The notes beneath the pieces were generated by a model. The model worked only from the letters and a program-made list of their open reading frames with translations. It was not told the origin of the DNA and ran no database searches. A program made the position numbers and the translations under genes. DNA of 64,000 bases. It comes from Humulus lupulus (Eukaryota; Streptophyta; Magnoliopsida; Rosales; Cannabaceae). The DNA lies in the NCBI RefSeq assembly GCF_963169125.1, contig NC_084795.1, forward strand, positions 192,236,214 through 192,300,213, written 5' to 3'. This document shows positions 46,188 through 59,317 of the stretch, piece after piece. Position 1 is the stretch's first letter. Each line of letters starts with the position of its first letter.

Positions 46188-49100
46188 GGTCTTTCGGTTT
46201 GGGGGATAGATAACCTTGGCTGAATGAAAAGTTAGAACGTTCTCACCTCTTTGTTTATGCAAGAGTTGTGTTGGGGAGCTCTAGAGAAAACTAGGGAAAA
46301 ACAGAAAAGAAGAAAGGAGCTGAGCTTCTTTGAGGCTAGGAAGGAAATCAAGCAAAGGCCAAGGTTAATTTAGAGGTAAGATTTCATATCTGATTTTTAG
46401 GTTTCTTTGCTTATTTTGAGAATTTGGGTTGAGTGCTGAAAGTTGGATTTGTGGGTTGATATTGTGCGAATGCGGCTTGGGAGGCAAAGGGGTATAGCTT
46501 GGAGTTGGAATTGGAGGAAGCCCAGAGTTGAATTTCAGTTTGAGGTAAGAATTTCATGCATCTTTGAAGTTGGTTGCTGGTGTAGTTTAAGATTTATGAA
46601 GGGTGGTCTAAGTTTTGTAAGTTCTTGTTTAAGTTTTATGAAGTTCTTGACCAATTTGTGGATCATGAGTTTCAATGTGTACCTAGGCTTGTTGTTGATG
46701 TTTCTAAGTTGTTAGATGGTCTATATGGGGTTTTGGATTGAATTTGGGACTTAGGTATGCATTGGTATTGATTTCGGAGTGTTTTGGCTGGGGAAAACCT
46801 AGATTTCTAGGTTCGCGTAGGGGCGCTGCGGTCCTATTCTTTCGTGCCGCGGGGCTAGGATGCATCAGGGGAAGGGAACCGCTCAGGGCGCCGCGGCCCC
46901 TAAGGGTTAGTGCTGCGGCGCTAGGCCATTTCTGGGAAGGGGAAAATTTTAGTTTTAAGGCTTTTGCCTAGGGGCTTGGGGGACGCTTCCGCCACCTTGT
47001 GTGGGGACCCGGGAGGTCCCAAGAGCTCGGGATTAGTTCCGAGAGATATTTATGAATTGGTTAGTAATGAGAGTTGTAACGACCCAAATTCGCTAATAAG
47101 GCATAAGGGCCTTGATTAGCGTGCCAGGAGGGCATGATGGGACTTTTGTGTGATTTTATGAGTTAAATGCATGATTATGATTTAAAGCGTGTTATATGAC
47201 TATTTGATTATTTGAGATGCATGACTATGTACATTAGTATGCATGTAGGCCCGGATTGTGTTAGAAGGGCATAATTGTAATTTTGGCCATATTGGGCATA
47301 ATTGTAATTTTGGCCATGTTGGGCATAACTGTATTGATATGTGATGATTGTTGAGACCACACTGTGATGTGGATGTATCTGTGATTTGTGATTCGAGACG
47401 ATCCCAGAGAGCGGATTAGCGGAAAGTCAAGGAGGAATATTTATACCCGGCTTGAGTTAAGCCTGGGGGTATAAGCACGGATTTAGAGAATATATTGAGG
47501 TTAATGTTGATATCGAGGAGTATTATTTGGTGACTTTCAGGTATTGGGGAGCAAGCGGGAAAATATTAGAGATACTTGAGGATTAGCGGGAATTGGGTAA
47601 AATGACTAAAATGGCCCGACTTGGACAGAAGGGTTTAGAATTAATAGGGAGGGCATTTTTGTCATTTGGCGTTTTAGAGATTGATTTATGAGGCTTTACA
47701 CTTAGTGGGATTTATAGAGAAAGTGTGTTGGCTGTGGAGAGAAAGGAAGAAAAAGGAAAGAAAGAAAAGAGAGAAAACAGAGGGGTTTTTCTCAAGGATC
47801 GGTTTGTGCATTCTTGCACCATTTCTCTCCATTTTTCTTGGGGCAAAGCTCAGTGGAGAGCTAGGATAGGCTGAGCATCAAGGATCTTAAAGTTGGACTT
47901 GAAGATTTGGCAAGGATTAGCAAGAACACCTCAACTTTTGAGGTAAGTTTTTAGAGATTTCAGTTTTATGGGTTTTGCTGGTTTGAGCTGTGTTTTGAGC
48001 CGAGTTGATGGGAAATTTAGGGAATTTCTGGGCAAGCTTTGAGGGAGAGCAAGCTAAGGAGGCCTAGGGTTGAATCAAGGTCGAAATTGCATTAATGGTA
48101 TGATTTCTAAATCCTTAACTTTGTTGTTTGGCTGAATTTCTGGGTTTAGGGTTCATCTCTGGTGAATCTTGAGATTTGGGATGTGTGTGTGCTTGGGTTT
48201 TGAGATTTGGGGATGCTTGGGATGAATGGAGAGTCTTTATATGCTTCGTTTTGAGTTTGGTAATGATTTGGACAAGTTTGGGGTTGAAATGGTAGAAGGA
48301 AATCGCAGGAGGCGATTTTGGGTAGTGCTGGTCTGCAACTAGCGCTACAGCGCTAGTCAGTGGGCGCTGTAGCGCTAGCCCCTGTTCCTGGGGGTGTGGT
48401 TCTACTTGTAGCGCTACAACGCCCTCTTTAGAGCGCTGTAGCGCTGCACTGTTCACAGAAGGGGTTTTTGGGCTATTTGAGAGGGATTTTGACCTAGGGT
48501 TCGGGGCTCGATTCCGCCACTTTGTTTTGGGGATCTAGGACTTCCCAGGGGCTCGGGAGTGGTCACGAGGCTAGGTATTCGGACTTGGGGTTTGGTGTTG
48601 ACTTTAACCTATATTTGTGCCTAGGTGTGCGCTAAGGCTCGAGTGGGATCGTGCTCAAGGAGTCAAGTGTTGAAAGCTATCGAATTGACAGGTAAGAAAA
48701 CTATAGCACCCGTAGGATAGGGCATGGGCCCATAGTGTGATTGCGGGGCACGACCCTATATTGCATTACATGTTAGGGTGCAGACTTAAATGAATTGATA
48801 TTTTTTTTAATGTTGTTTGAGCTATGCTATATGTGATTATAGTGGAATGAAACGGCAACGGAGCCGAGAACGGCAATGGAGCCGAGAACGGCGAAAGGCC
48901 GAGAACGGCAGTGGGGCCGGAAGTAACACTTAGCACATGGGGATGCTTATAGTCAGGGTAGGACCCAGTGGATACATGTGATATCCTTACGGTGAGGACC
49001 GAGACCCCAGGCTTTGGTAAGGCTTCTGGGGCGGCATGGCCGTGTTTGCTTAGTCTAATGGTTGACCTGTTTATCTGTGGACTATCTGATATGATTAACT

Positions 49101-50192
49101 GTATAATTTGCATATGTTATGAACTGCATGAGTTTTCTTGCTGGGCTTCGGCTCACGGGTGCTCTGTGTTGCAGGTAAGGGCATAGATTGAGTCAACCAA
49201 CCATGAGTACGGAGAGCGTGAAGCGACGCGTACATGTTTGGCCTGCCCGACTGCTTTGGTTGGGGGTTTATATGAGAAATGGCTGTAATAATCTGTGATT
49301 TTAATAATTATTGACTGTAAACTTATTTTAAGTTGTAAGTAGTTTTCAAACCTTATTTTGGGATCCCAAATGTTAAATACTTGAAGTTTTCAATAAAGTA
49401 AACCATTTTCAAAAGATTACAGCCTCAACTTTTGCTCAGTCACACTTTTGTTTTAAAAGCCTCGGTTAGCGAGTGAATTGCACAAAGTTTTCTTTTAAAA
49501 CTCACTTGGTAACTGCTCTAAGGTAGTAGGGTGTTACAAGAGTGCTATGTTTGTGTTGTGACTAGGTTCTCCGCGAGGCTCGGGTTAGAGGACCGTGCTC
49601 GAGGGTTCACTGCTCAAGAAGCTCGGGACACAGGTAAGAAATCTGTTGTACCCATAGAGTAGGGCGAGGCCTCGTTGTTATGTTCCAGGGCACGACCCTA
49701 TATGATTATGTGTTGGGTGTAGCCCATTGGTTAGGTTAGTATTTTTTAAATTATGTTTAATTATGTTGTGTATGCATATATGTTAGCGGCCGGCAAGAGC
49801 CGAGAACGGTGAAGGTCGGGAACGACGAAGGGGCCGGGAGCAGCGTTAAGCACGCAGAGTGCGAGTTGCCAGGGTAAGACCGTAAATGATACCTGGGATA
49901 TCCTTACGGTATAGACCGCAACCCAGGGCCTGGTCAAGCGCCTAGGACGGCATGGCCGTATGTGTTTAGCTCATTGGCAAATTTGTTATATGCTGAGTGG
50001 TTCATATGCGTATGTTATCTTTTTATGTGGAGTTTTCCTGCTAGGCTTTGGTTCACGGGTGCTCTGTGGTGCAGGTAAGGGCAAGGAGAAAGTCAACCGA
50101 CCATGAGTATGGAGAGCGTGAGGCAGTGCGTACATGTCTGGTCTGCCTGGCTGCCACGGCTAGGGGTATTTTTGGAAGATGCTTGTATTTAA
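46188..50192 (+). mobile_element. Type-A LTR fragment, both ends missing, split by a solo LTR
   Basis: Two pieces, 46188-47074 and 49544-50192, are the middle and 3' part of a plus-oriented Tekay-type LTR: GC-rich twin module at about 46820-46925, AGGTAAG sites, ACGGC minisatellite near 49790-49840, and GTGCTCTGTGG region near 50060. Neither the TGTAAC start nor the GTTACA end is present. It lies between the truncated LTRs of G and F, so it marks a rearrangement. Confidence 0.8.
47075..49538 (+). mobile_element. Solo LTR, AGCGCT-hairpin (type B), plus orientation
   Basis: 2464 bp, TGTAACGACC to GTGTTACA, target duplication agagt at 47070-47074 and 49539-49543. Both hairpins are clear (48339-48378 and 48417-48446). 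A roughly 31-bp unit (gggcataattgtaattttgg) is tandemly doubled near 47268-47330. AGGTAAG sites near 47941, 48690 and 49173. It sits inside the type-A fragment. Confidence 0.95.
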
Positions 50193-51885
50193 CCCTCTTA
50201 GTCAAATCGTGCTCACATGGTAAATCACATTCATATAACAATGCACAAAAACAGAGGGAACACTTAGTCCCAACCTAACCACATAATCAGGTGCAGCTTT
50301 CTTACCTTTCGATTTGCTAGCTTTGATCACTTGACTCCTTGAGCATGATCCCTCCCGAGCCCTAGCGCTCACCTAATCACAACTATAGGCCAAAGTCATC
50401 ACCAAACCTCAAGTCCAAAACCTAGCCTCAGGACCAAACCCGAGCCCCCGGGAAGTCTTAGTTCCACCAAACAAGGTGGTGGAATTGAACCCCGAACCCT
50501 TGGTAAAAAACCCTTGTAAATAACCCTAAAATCCCTTTATGGAAACAGGGCAGTGCTACATCGCTCTTAGGAGGGCGCTACAGCTCTACAAGCAGAAGCA
50601 AAATCCCCCAGGAAGCTTGGCCTAGCGCTACAGCGCCCAAAGGCTAGCGCTGTAGCGCTTTTCACAAACAGGCAGCCTCTCAATTTTCCTTCCTGCGATT
50701 TCCTTGAACCAAACTCAACCAAAACTTCTCCAAACCTTCACCAAACTTAAAAACAACCTTATCAACACACTCCACTCATCCCAAGTACCCCAAATACCCA
50801 GAACTCAAGCACATGCATCCCTAATCTCAAAATTCACCATAGCCACTTCTAGACATCAAAACTCAGCATAAACCAGTTAAACATCAAAGTCAAAACCTTA
50901 GAATTTCATACCTTTAATGGGAATTCGTTTTCAAGACAACCTCTACACCTCCTTAGCTTGCTCTTCCTCAACCTTTGGTTTGATTTCCCTAAAGTTCCCA
51001 CCAAGTCCAGCTTATACATCATAGGTCAAAAACTAAAACCAGAAACTGAAAAAGCTACAAAGTCTTACCTCAAGTGATGTTGTGTTCTTGCTAAACCCCT
51101 GCCAATTCTTCAAGCCTAGCTTAGGATCCTTAATGCTCAGCCTAGCCTAGCTCTCCTCTGAGCTTTGTTCCAAGAAAACCCAAGACAAGTGGTGAGAGAA
51201 CCACAAACCGACCCTAGAGAAAACCATCTCTGTTTTCCTCTCCTTTCTCTTTTCTTTCTTTTCCTTCTTCAGACTAACTGTAGTATTCTACCACTTCCAC
51301 TTACATAAAGCCTCAGTAATACCCATCTTTAAAGAGCCAAATTACCTTAATGCCCTCCCTTTTATTTCTAACCCTTTAATCCACTTAAGGGCATTTTAGT
51401 CATTTCACCCCAATTCCTTCTAACTCCTTAAGTGTCTCTAATATTTTCCGCTTACCTCCCGATACCTAATTAATCACCAATTATATTCCTCGATGTCAAA
51501 ATAGACTCCATTATACTCACTATGTTCCCATTTATACCCCTAAGCTCACCCTGAGCCTGGTATAAATCTCTGCCATGACTTTTCTGCTAAACAGCTCACT
51601 GGGATCGTCTCAGGTCACAGATCACAGATATATCCACATAATAATGTGGTCTCAACATTAGCCTACCAATATACACACAAGTATGCAATTACGCTCTCAA
51701 CGAGCCGAATTACCAAAATACCCTCACAGCAGAGTATATAGCCCCATGTATGCCTTTATCATCATATAATAATATGACCCAAATAATCATGCATATAATC
51801 ATATAATAGCACAGTAAATCAATTATGGCCCTCCCAGCCTCCTAATCAAGTTCCTAAACCTAATTAGGAAATTTGGGTCATTACA
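50193..51885 (-). repeat. 3' LTR of element F, truncated
   Basis: Homologous to about 56800-58476, ending GGGTCATTACA at 51885. The first roughly 855 bp seen in the other copy are missing; the junction with the type-A fragment is near 50190. The twin hairpin module is at 50553-50672, more decayed than in G. Confidence 0.88.
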
Positions 51886-54800
51886 ACTATCCCCTCCTTA
51901 CAGAAATTTCGTCCTCGAAATTTTATCTGAACTGCCCGGAATATAAATTCCGCACAACTGATTCCAGTTACCCCGGTCATTCCTTGACCCTACTATTTCT
52001 AGAGTGTTACCTTAACTCAAGGTACAATCCTGTTCCTCGAAACCTTATTCTTTCTATCTCATAATTGAACTGGTCACTCCACATGAAATAACTCCATCTT
52101 AACTGCAGATTCCTATCAGTCAACACATGAGTTTCTCCAATCCATGTCCTCAACATGGAGTACAAAATACACCGCGTACAGCTAACAGTGCTAAAAAATG
52201 TTATCAACTTAAAAACAACCTCACTAATCCTTTCCCAAATCTAAATAGCCTTAATACTCTGGGGTCCAACTAGCTCTTCACTCCCCCTTTATCACTGATG
52301 ACATCCTAAGGAAGATACCATCTTCCACTTGAAACTCCATACTCTTATTTCCCAATTCAGTAAAGCTTTTCCATTTACTTTGAAAAGTGAGTTTCCATGC
52401 TCTAACCTTTTAGTAATTCCAATGATCCCCTGAACTACCTCAGGATCCAAATACAACATTTCACTTATCACATTCCAACGAATGGATGATATGCAATCCT
52501 TATTGTATTCCATCTTATCAAGTGTTCTTCCAACAACTAGATAACTCCCTTTCTCCCTGATTTACCATCAGTTTGAAAATAATAAAATTCATCAGATTTC
52601 GATTATCCATTCATCGCCTTCCTTAATCCTCCCATGACCTGTGAATAAAATAAAGTCCTCATTCAATGAAATTAACCCCGAATCCCATGGAGACTTACCA
52701 TCCATCTTGTTTAGAGTTCTGAATACTGGTCAGCTGTATAAATTATCCTTACTGATAAAAGCAAGTTCTCCCCAGATGCTGGTCCACAATGACCCAACCG
52801 TCTTGGCAGCCTCTCTGCGATACCTATCACGATATTTCCCTATTCCCATTATATTCTTCTCCACCTAGGCCTCCAATACAAAACCTTTAAATTATGGTAC
52901 CTTTTCCCTGATGTCTAGATGAAAAGACCAAAAGAGTAGTACGAGATTCATCCAGAGTTTCCATGTAATTTCAGTGCCCATCAGAGTCCAGATTTGATCC
53001 TTATATCACGATAAGCTTATACATAACACTGTAAAATCCTTAGCTAACTCAATTAAGACTTGCCTTTAATTCCTTTCATCAGGGATTTCCTTAACTATCT
53101 TTCTTGATCCTTCATAAGATAATAATTCCAAGTATCAACTCGCTATCAAGCCCACTAGAAACTCCACTCTAGTTTTAGTCGGATATTTTAACCAACATCG
53201 TGCATAGACCATCACTTTCCTCCTGTCTTGGAGTGTCATAACAACTCAACAATTGATTCCAATCTGTAAAAAGATGCAGAACTCAAGCCAAATACATGTA
53301 CCACCATGCTTGCTTAAGGAAACTCTTACCTCCAAGGCATTCTTTTTAACCTTGACAAAGTTCCAACCAGAATACATTACTATATCGTCGATCAAGATAA
53401 TCACAAATCCAATTTAGATAATCTTTGAATACTCTTTTTACCTATTTCACAAAAACCATTTGGCATTGACCAAACCCTCAACACATGACTCAGCATCCTC
53501 AGTGCCCTTTCTAATATAATAGCAATCTCCTGCCTATCCTCTTCCCTGATCTCCAGCTGGTAATAACCAGATCAAAGATCCCTAACCGTCCTTGGTTTCT
53601 AGCTGGTAATAACCAGATCAAAGACCCTTAACCATTCCTGATCTCTAGCAGGTAATAACCAGATCAAAGATCCTTCCTGAAAAATATCATCATATTCAAC
53701 AATTGAGACTTTAATTCTCACAGCCTTGTTAAAACCATTCAATACAACGTCTTAGATCTGATTCCATCACTGACATCAATCTTATCCCCATTCCATCTCT
53801 TTACGCAGACGTACTCCTTGACAAACTTCTGGGATACTTATCTGGAATCTCACAAACTAATCCAGTCTGTCCTGTCCCACTGATACAACTCAAGTAGTGT
53901 CCATCACACTAGCTAAGGTTCTAATCATTCCCCTGCAATAGATCTCCCACTCCAGGTACAAATGCTAACCACTACAAGGATTTCCCCTTTTAAACTCAAG
54001 AGTTACTGCTCCTTTCTTACAACCCATCACTGTTCCCCATACTTAACCAACTCTTCATACTCAAAATCCTTACGTTGTAACTGTCTTCGAGGATACTTCA
54101 AGTAGTAGCTGATATGTTCATTGGTCTTAGTGTGCTTCCGATCAAACCTCTTCGTACCTGATTTCTTCTCTTCCTGTAGCTTAACCTTGAATACCTTTGA
54201 AGAATGAAGTTAATACCTTCTGAAACCTTACCTCTGACCCTGCTGCTTCAGTCGTGATATCATCAGTATGGTAATTGTTCACGTTCCACTTCTAGCTGGG
54301 GAGTAGTACAACCCGTCGCTGGTGAACCTGAATGCAACCCATCCACGTCATTTCCCTATTCTTTGCTTGTCAAACTTACCCATGTCGTTGAAGTAAATAA
54401 TGATTAGAAATCCTTACTATTAATACATCACACCCCTCTCGGTACAAGTAATACTTCCTGAGATGTCTCTCTCCTTGATCCTTATCTAGTAATAACCAGA
54501 TCAATGATCAACTCCTGAAGACATCGTCCTGTCTTGTAATGAGGCATTTAAACTCGTCATCCCTAGTAGGCAATATTCACGAGTCCCATGATACAATATT
54601 ATGCCAAATTCACCTATAAATCGCATACTTTTCAGGTGATCCAATAATTCCTTAAGCCAAACTAATATCATTCCTCATTGCGTCCCTGATACCAAATCCT
54701 TCCATACTCAAGCTTCGAACTGTACCCAAAAGCTTCTTGCATACTCATTTGCATCCTTACTGAATAATTTAATTTCCATTCAGTCTAATCAATGTACTTC

Positions 54801-55928
54801 AAGAGATGCTCATGACTGTCTAGGGTTATCCCTTATGTAACACATTAACTTCCCTCAACAAATACTCATCTGAATCCTTTCTAATAGACACACAGCACCA
54901 AGTCCTTCCAGCTCTTTTTTTCTAACCAGAGCAGAAGCTATCCAATCCACTGGTCACTTCTGAGGAACTAACCCTGGGCTCTAAATGAGTAAAATATTCC
55001 AGTCTTCCCTGTCTTGCTGACCAACCTGTAAACTGAACCCTTTTCCTATCCAAACCAGGAGCCATAAAACCACCAGAGGTTCTCATTCTGCCGATCACTA
55101 AGTAGCCACACTTACTAAGTTTCCACGAACGAAAATATCATCACCTGTATTCCTTTCATCTTAGATAATGAGGCCCTCTCTCTACTGCCCAAGCACAGAC
55201 AACCATCTCAGAGTTTAACTCACAAATGACTTATCATCTCCGGCTTCATCCATTTGTACCATAACCTAAAGTGGATCAATCAATCCAGCAAACTTGGTGA
55301 TATATACTATCGCTATTTTACCACCTTCGACATCCTTTTGCCACAAATGCCTAATACGACTACTCTGTCCCAATTTATCCTTCTCATATTACTAAGAACA
55401 GGATTAACCACACCCATTCACTAATCGATTCTTAAACAAATCAAAACCTTCCTCGAAACTAGAGGATAATACTTATAAGACCTTCCATAAAATGATTCTT
55501 GTATGTTCCTCCTTAGTAACCTGCCTTTTTCATCCATCCAATCCCTTCTATCAGACCTCACAGCCTGACTCATATATCAGCAAACATCTGCTGCGAATCT
55601 CAGGGGCAGGTGGAGGATTCCAACCCCCAACCGTCATCCTCTATCCTTACCAAAACCAAAACTGAGTCCAATTAACCATATCCATGTATTCATCCACATG
55701 CAAGAGCAATGCTAATCAGCATGCCTTAATGTCATCACACATCAGTCAAGGGTCAGGCCCTATCAGTATCTCATGCTCCCTATTAATCATACCAATTAAT
55801 ACACTCATATTTTATTCAAGCACTTAAGCATACAATTTCATGTATTCCACTACAAACCCTTGAGTCGAGCTTGTCTTTAGCGGGGAGTGTACATGTCCAG
55901 CTAATCTTCAGGAACCCATAACCCAGAC
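51886..55928 (-). pseudogene. Element F interior: decayed gag-pol
   Basis: Minus-strand traces: purine tract and FEDEI-type end (51886-51930), pol C-terminus with VLTDRNLQL (52007-52207), an RT DD region near 53385, and the RT motif ending GYYQL near 53560-53660 and again near 54490. A gag-like stretch lies near 55590-55640. Stops are everywhere and no frame exceeds about 75 codons. The order agrees with a Tekay gag-pol. Confidence 0.75.
53560..53665 (-). repeat. Threefold RT-motif repeat in element F
   Basis: The core ggtaataaccagatcaaaga occurs three times, about 50 bases apart, with shared flanks (agctggtaat before, ccttaaccnt after). A fourth, more distant copy lies near 54488. In H the matching sequence occurs once (near 4248). 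Confidence 0.85.
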
Positions 55929-55944
55929 GGCTCTGATACCAAGT
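55929..55944 (-). promoter_or_regulatory. Primer-binding site of element F
   Basis: On the minus strand TTGGTATCAGAGCC directly follows the LTR end GTTACAACT-type junction. Confidence 0.88.
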
Positions 55945-58476
55945 TGTAACTGTGTGTTTAAAATAGTGCAAGACTTGCTAATCAAGTCATTTAAACAAAA
56001 TGTGAATTCAACGTCAGCAACGGATTAGGAATAAAAGATTTTGGTCACAAACAGACTATTTTCATTAAAAATGACTGTTTAATACATGGAAACTCAAAAC
56101 AGGGTTTAGATGACTTAGTTACAGCAAATTCCAAGAGTTACAAATAATTCAAGCCACTCTAATGGAAAAATATACATTTTAGGTTTCCGTCCCTGCACAA
56201 TTCCTCGACCGTTGCGGCCGAGCAGCTGACAATGTACACCTCGCCCCCAGAGCTCTCCAACTCATGGTTGATCCAGCCTACCCTTGCCTTTACCGGCACC
56301 ACGTAGCACCCGTGAGCCGAGGCCCAGCAAGAAAGCATGATATCATAGCAAGATCAACATCATCAATCAAATATTCCACAATGCACAACCAGGAATTCAA
56401 CAACTCAAAACATTTATCCAATCAGTGATAACACTCAACAGATTAACAATTTATCATCCAGACAGTCAACCAATCATATCCATAACACAATATTCACGTT
56501 TGTAATCAACAGTTTATCACACCCATCAAATAATATTCAGGGTCGGCGCCCTTAGGTCACACCCTCTATTTAACACACTGTCTTCGGCTCACTTAGGCCG
56601 CCCCCAGTGTAATACTCACTGACTCCAGCCACCTTAACCGAGCTCAGTGATAAATAAGCTACCTCAGCTACCAGTGGCCGAGCCGTGCCCTGTGCGCAAA
56701 TATTGATTCCGACACCCTTAGGCCGGTTATCGCATGTCCCATGGCATAATAATACTATCTCATGACATGATATACAAATGTAGGGAGCTCTTAGTCCCAT
56801 CATGCTCACATGGTCAATCACATTCATATAACAAAGCACACAAACATAGGGAACACTTAGTCCCAACCTAACCACATAAGCAGGTGCAGCTTTCTTACCT
56901 TTCGATTCGCTAGCTTTTATTACTTGACTCCTTGAGCACGATCCCTCCCGAGCCCTAGCGCTCAACTAATCACAACCATAGGTCAAAGTCATCACCAAAC
57001 CTCAAGTCCAAAACCTAGCCTCGGGACCAATCCTGAGCCCCCGGGAAGTCCTAGTTCTACCAAACAAGGTGGTGGAATCGAACCCCGAACCCTTGGTCAA
57101 AAACCCTTGTAAATAACCCTAAAATCCCTTTCTAGAAACAGGGCAGCGCTACAGCGCTCTTAGGAGGGCGCTACAGCGCTACAAGCAGAAGCAAAATCCC
57201 CCAGGAAGCTTGGCCTAGCGCTACATCGCCCAAAGGCTAGCGCTGTAGCGCTAGTTACAGATAGACAACCTCCCAATTTTCCCTCCTGCGATTTCCTCGA
57301 ACCATACTCAACCAAAACTTCTCCAATCCTTCACCAAACTTAAAAACAACCTTATCAACACAGTCCACTCATCCCAAGCACCCCAACTACCCAGAACTCA
57401 AGCACATGCATCCCTAATCTCAAAATTCACCATAGCCACTTCTAGACATCAAAACTCAGCATAAATCAGTTAAACATCAAAGTCAAAAGCTTAGAATTCC
57501 ATACCTTTAATGGGAATTCAGTTTCAAGACAACCTCTACACCTCCTTAGCTTGCACTTCCTCAACCTTTGGCTTGATTTCCCTAAAGTTCCCACCAAGTC
57601 CAGCATATACACCATAGGTCAAAAACTAAAACCGGAAACTGAAGAAGCTACAAAGTCTTACCTCAAGTGATGGTGTGTTCTTGCTAAACCCCTGCCAATT
57701 CTTCAAGCCTAGCTTAGGATCCTTAATGCTCAGCCTAACCTAGCTATCCTTTGAGCTTTTCTCCAAGAAAACCCAAGACAAGTGGTGAGAGAACCACAAA
57801 CCGACCCTAGAGAAAACCAGCTCTATTTTCCTCTCCTTTCTCTTTTCTTTCTTTTCCTTCTTCAGACTTCTTTAGTATTCTACCACTTCCACTAACACAA
57901 AGCCTCAGTAATACCCATCTTTAAAGAGCCAAATGACCTTAATGCCCTCCCTTTTATTTCTAACCCTTTAATCCACTTAAGAGCATTTTAGTCATTTAAC
58001 CCCAATTTCCTCTAACTCCTTAAGTGTCTCTCATATTTTTCGCTTACCTCCTGATACCTAATTAATCACCAATTATATTACTCGATGTCAAAATAGACTC
58101 CATTATACTCACTATGTTCCCATTTATACCCCAGGCTCACCCTGAGCCGAGTATAAATCCCCGCCATGACTTTTGCGCTAAACCGCTCACTGCGATCGTC
58201 TCTGGTCACAGATCACAGATATATCCACGTAATAATGTGGTCTCAACATTAGCCTACCAATATACACACAAGTATGCAATTACGCTCTCAACGAGCCAAA
58301 TTACCAAAATACCCTCATAGCAGAGTATATAGCCCCATGCATGCGTTTATGGTCATATAATAATATGACCCACATAAGCATGCATATAATCATATAATAG
58401 CATAGTAAATCAATTATGGCCCTCCCGTCCTCCTAATCAAGGTCCTAAACCTTATTAGGAAATTTGGGTCGTTACA
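55945..58476 (-). repeat. 5' LTR of element F
   Basis: 2532 bp, plus-strand ends TGTAACTGTG and GGGTCGTTACA. It has the twin AGCGCT module (57143-57185 and 57213-57262). The end near 55945 resembles the K LTR more than the B type, so it is a separate subfamily. Confidence 0.92.
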
Positions 58477-58761
58477 ATCCCTCTACCGACGGTCCATGTC
58501 TGCCTACTGCTCATTCAGCTCCTGGCGCTGACGCTCAATCTCCCTTTGCTGCAGCGCCAAGGTTTTTGCTGCATTCTCCTTATTGGCCTTCAGATTGGCC
58601 AACTCGTCCTGCAACACCCCTAGTGTTGCCCTCAGTGTCTCCGAATCTAATTCCTCCTCTTTGAATTCCCAATGTGGTTCATTCTCAGCCACATTTGGAG
58701 GAGGAGGTTGAGATGATGCAGCGCCAGCGGTATGTCCAGCTCTCTTGGATGTCTTTGCCAT
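58477..58761 (-). pseudogene. Element E gag, N-terminal piece
   Basis: ATG at 58761, 50 bp inside the LTR edge (MAKTSKRAGHTAGA). It reads about 85 codons to a TAG near 58504, with a heptad-like, charged stretch (LQDELANLKANKENAAKTLA), then F interrupts it at 58477. The position directly after the primer region and the reading direction make it the start of gag of E. The zinc-binding part, protease and first part of RT of E are nowhere in the window. Confidence 0.75.
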
Positions 58762-58790
58762 TTGATTTTCTTAAAAGCTTTTTGATCAAA

Positions 58791-58811
58791 CTCTCAATGA
58801 AATCACCAGAA
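58791..58811 (-). promoter_or_regulatory. Primer-binding region of element E
   Basis: On the minus strand the LTR end GGGTCAACA is followed by TTCTGGTGATTTCATTGAGA, close to the matching site of D. The tRNA is not identified. Confidence 0.65.
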
Positions 58812-58951
58812 TGTTGACCCTCGATTCGGCCAACGACACGGAGTCAGAAATACGACAAAGAAATAAGAAGGAAATCGTGAATGGAATCAATTGGAAAGAA
58901 ATGACGCAGATGATTTATAGTGGTTCGACCCCAACAATGTGGTAACAACCT

Positions 58952-59230
58952 ATGTAATCTTGTAATAACTACATTTATTATATTCTTTTTATTGCCTTTA
59001 TATGCTGATATTAAGGGGAATTAAGGCCCATTGTCATATGTAACTCTCCTTGAGCCTATAAATATGCATGAGATGGCTCAAGGAAGGGACTTTTGAACCT
59101 TTTTTTTCTGAAGATTCATAGAAAGATCATAGTGCGATTATCCACCGAAAAGTTGTAATTCTACTAAGGCTTTGATCATGGCATTGGAATTCAACATCAA
59201 TTTGAGGAACCCTGGTTCTTTGATCTCGAC
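58952..59230 (+). other. Inverted segment inside the 5' LTR of element E
   Basis: Reverse complement of about 26160-26444 in the 3' LTR. The TATA box CCTATAAATATGCATG, on the minus strand at 26325-26340, is on the plus strand here at 59056-59071. Flanks on both sides stay in the normal direction. Confidence 0.92.
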
Positions 59231-59317
59231 TAGTCGCGTCTAATCGCGAGATTTCATGAAGCAACAAGGCGTTGGTCGATAGACAAACAACACCTCTTCA
59301 CTTTGACGTTGCCACGT

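Larger units (their letters stand above)
50193..58476 (-). mobile_element. Element F: non-coding Tekay-type element
   Basis: Minus strand: 5' LTR 58476-55945, primer site, 4.06-kb decayed interior, purine tract, 3' LTR 51885-50193 (3' end missing). The 5' LTR lies in gag of element E (flank atccc at 58477). The interior shares decayed segments with that of G (compare 54180-54320 with 41690-41870). Like G it has no believable gene. Confidence 0.86.

Noticed and set aside
46443..46971. Two plus-strand frames of 77-90 codons, one rich in aromatic residues
   Set aside because: They lie in the type-A LTR fragment; matching regions of 1218-3460 do not keep the frame.
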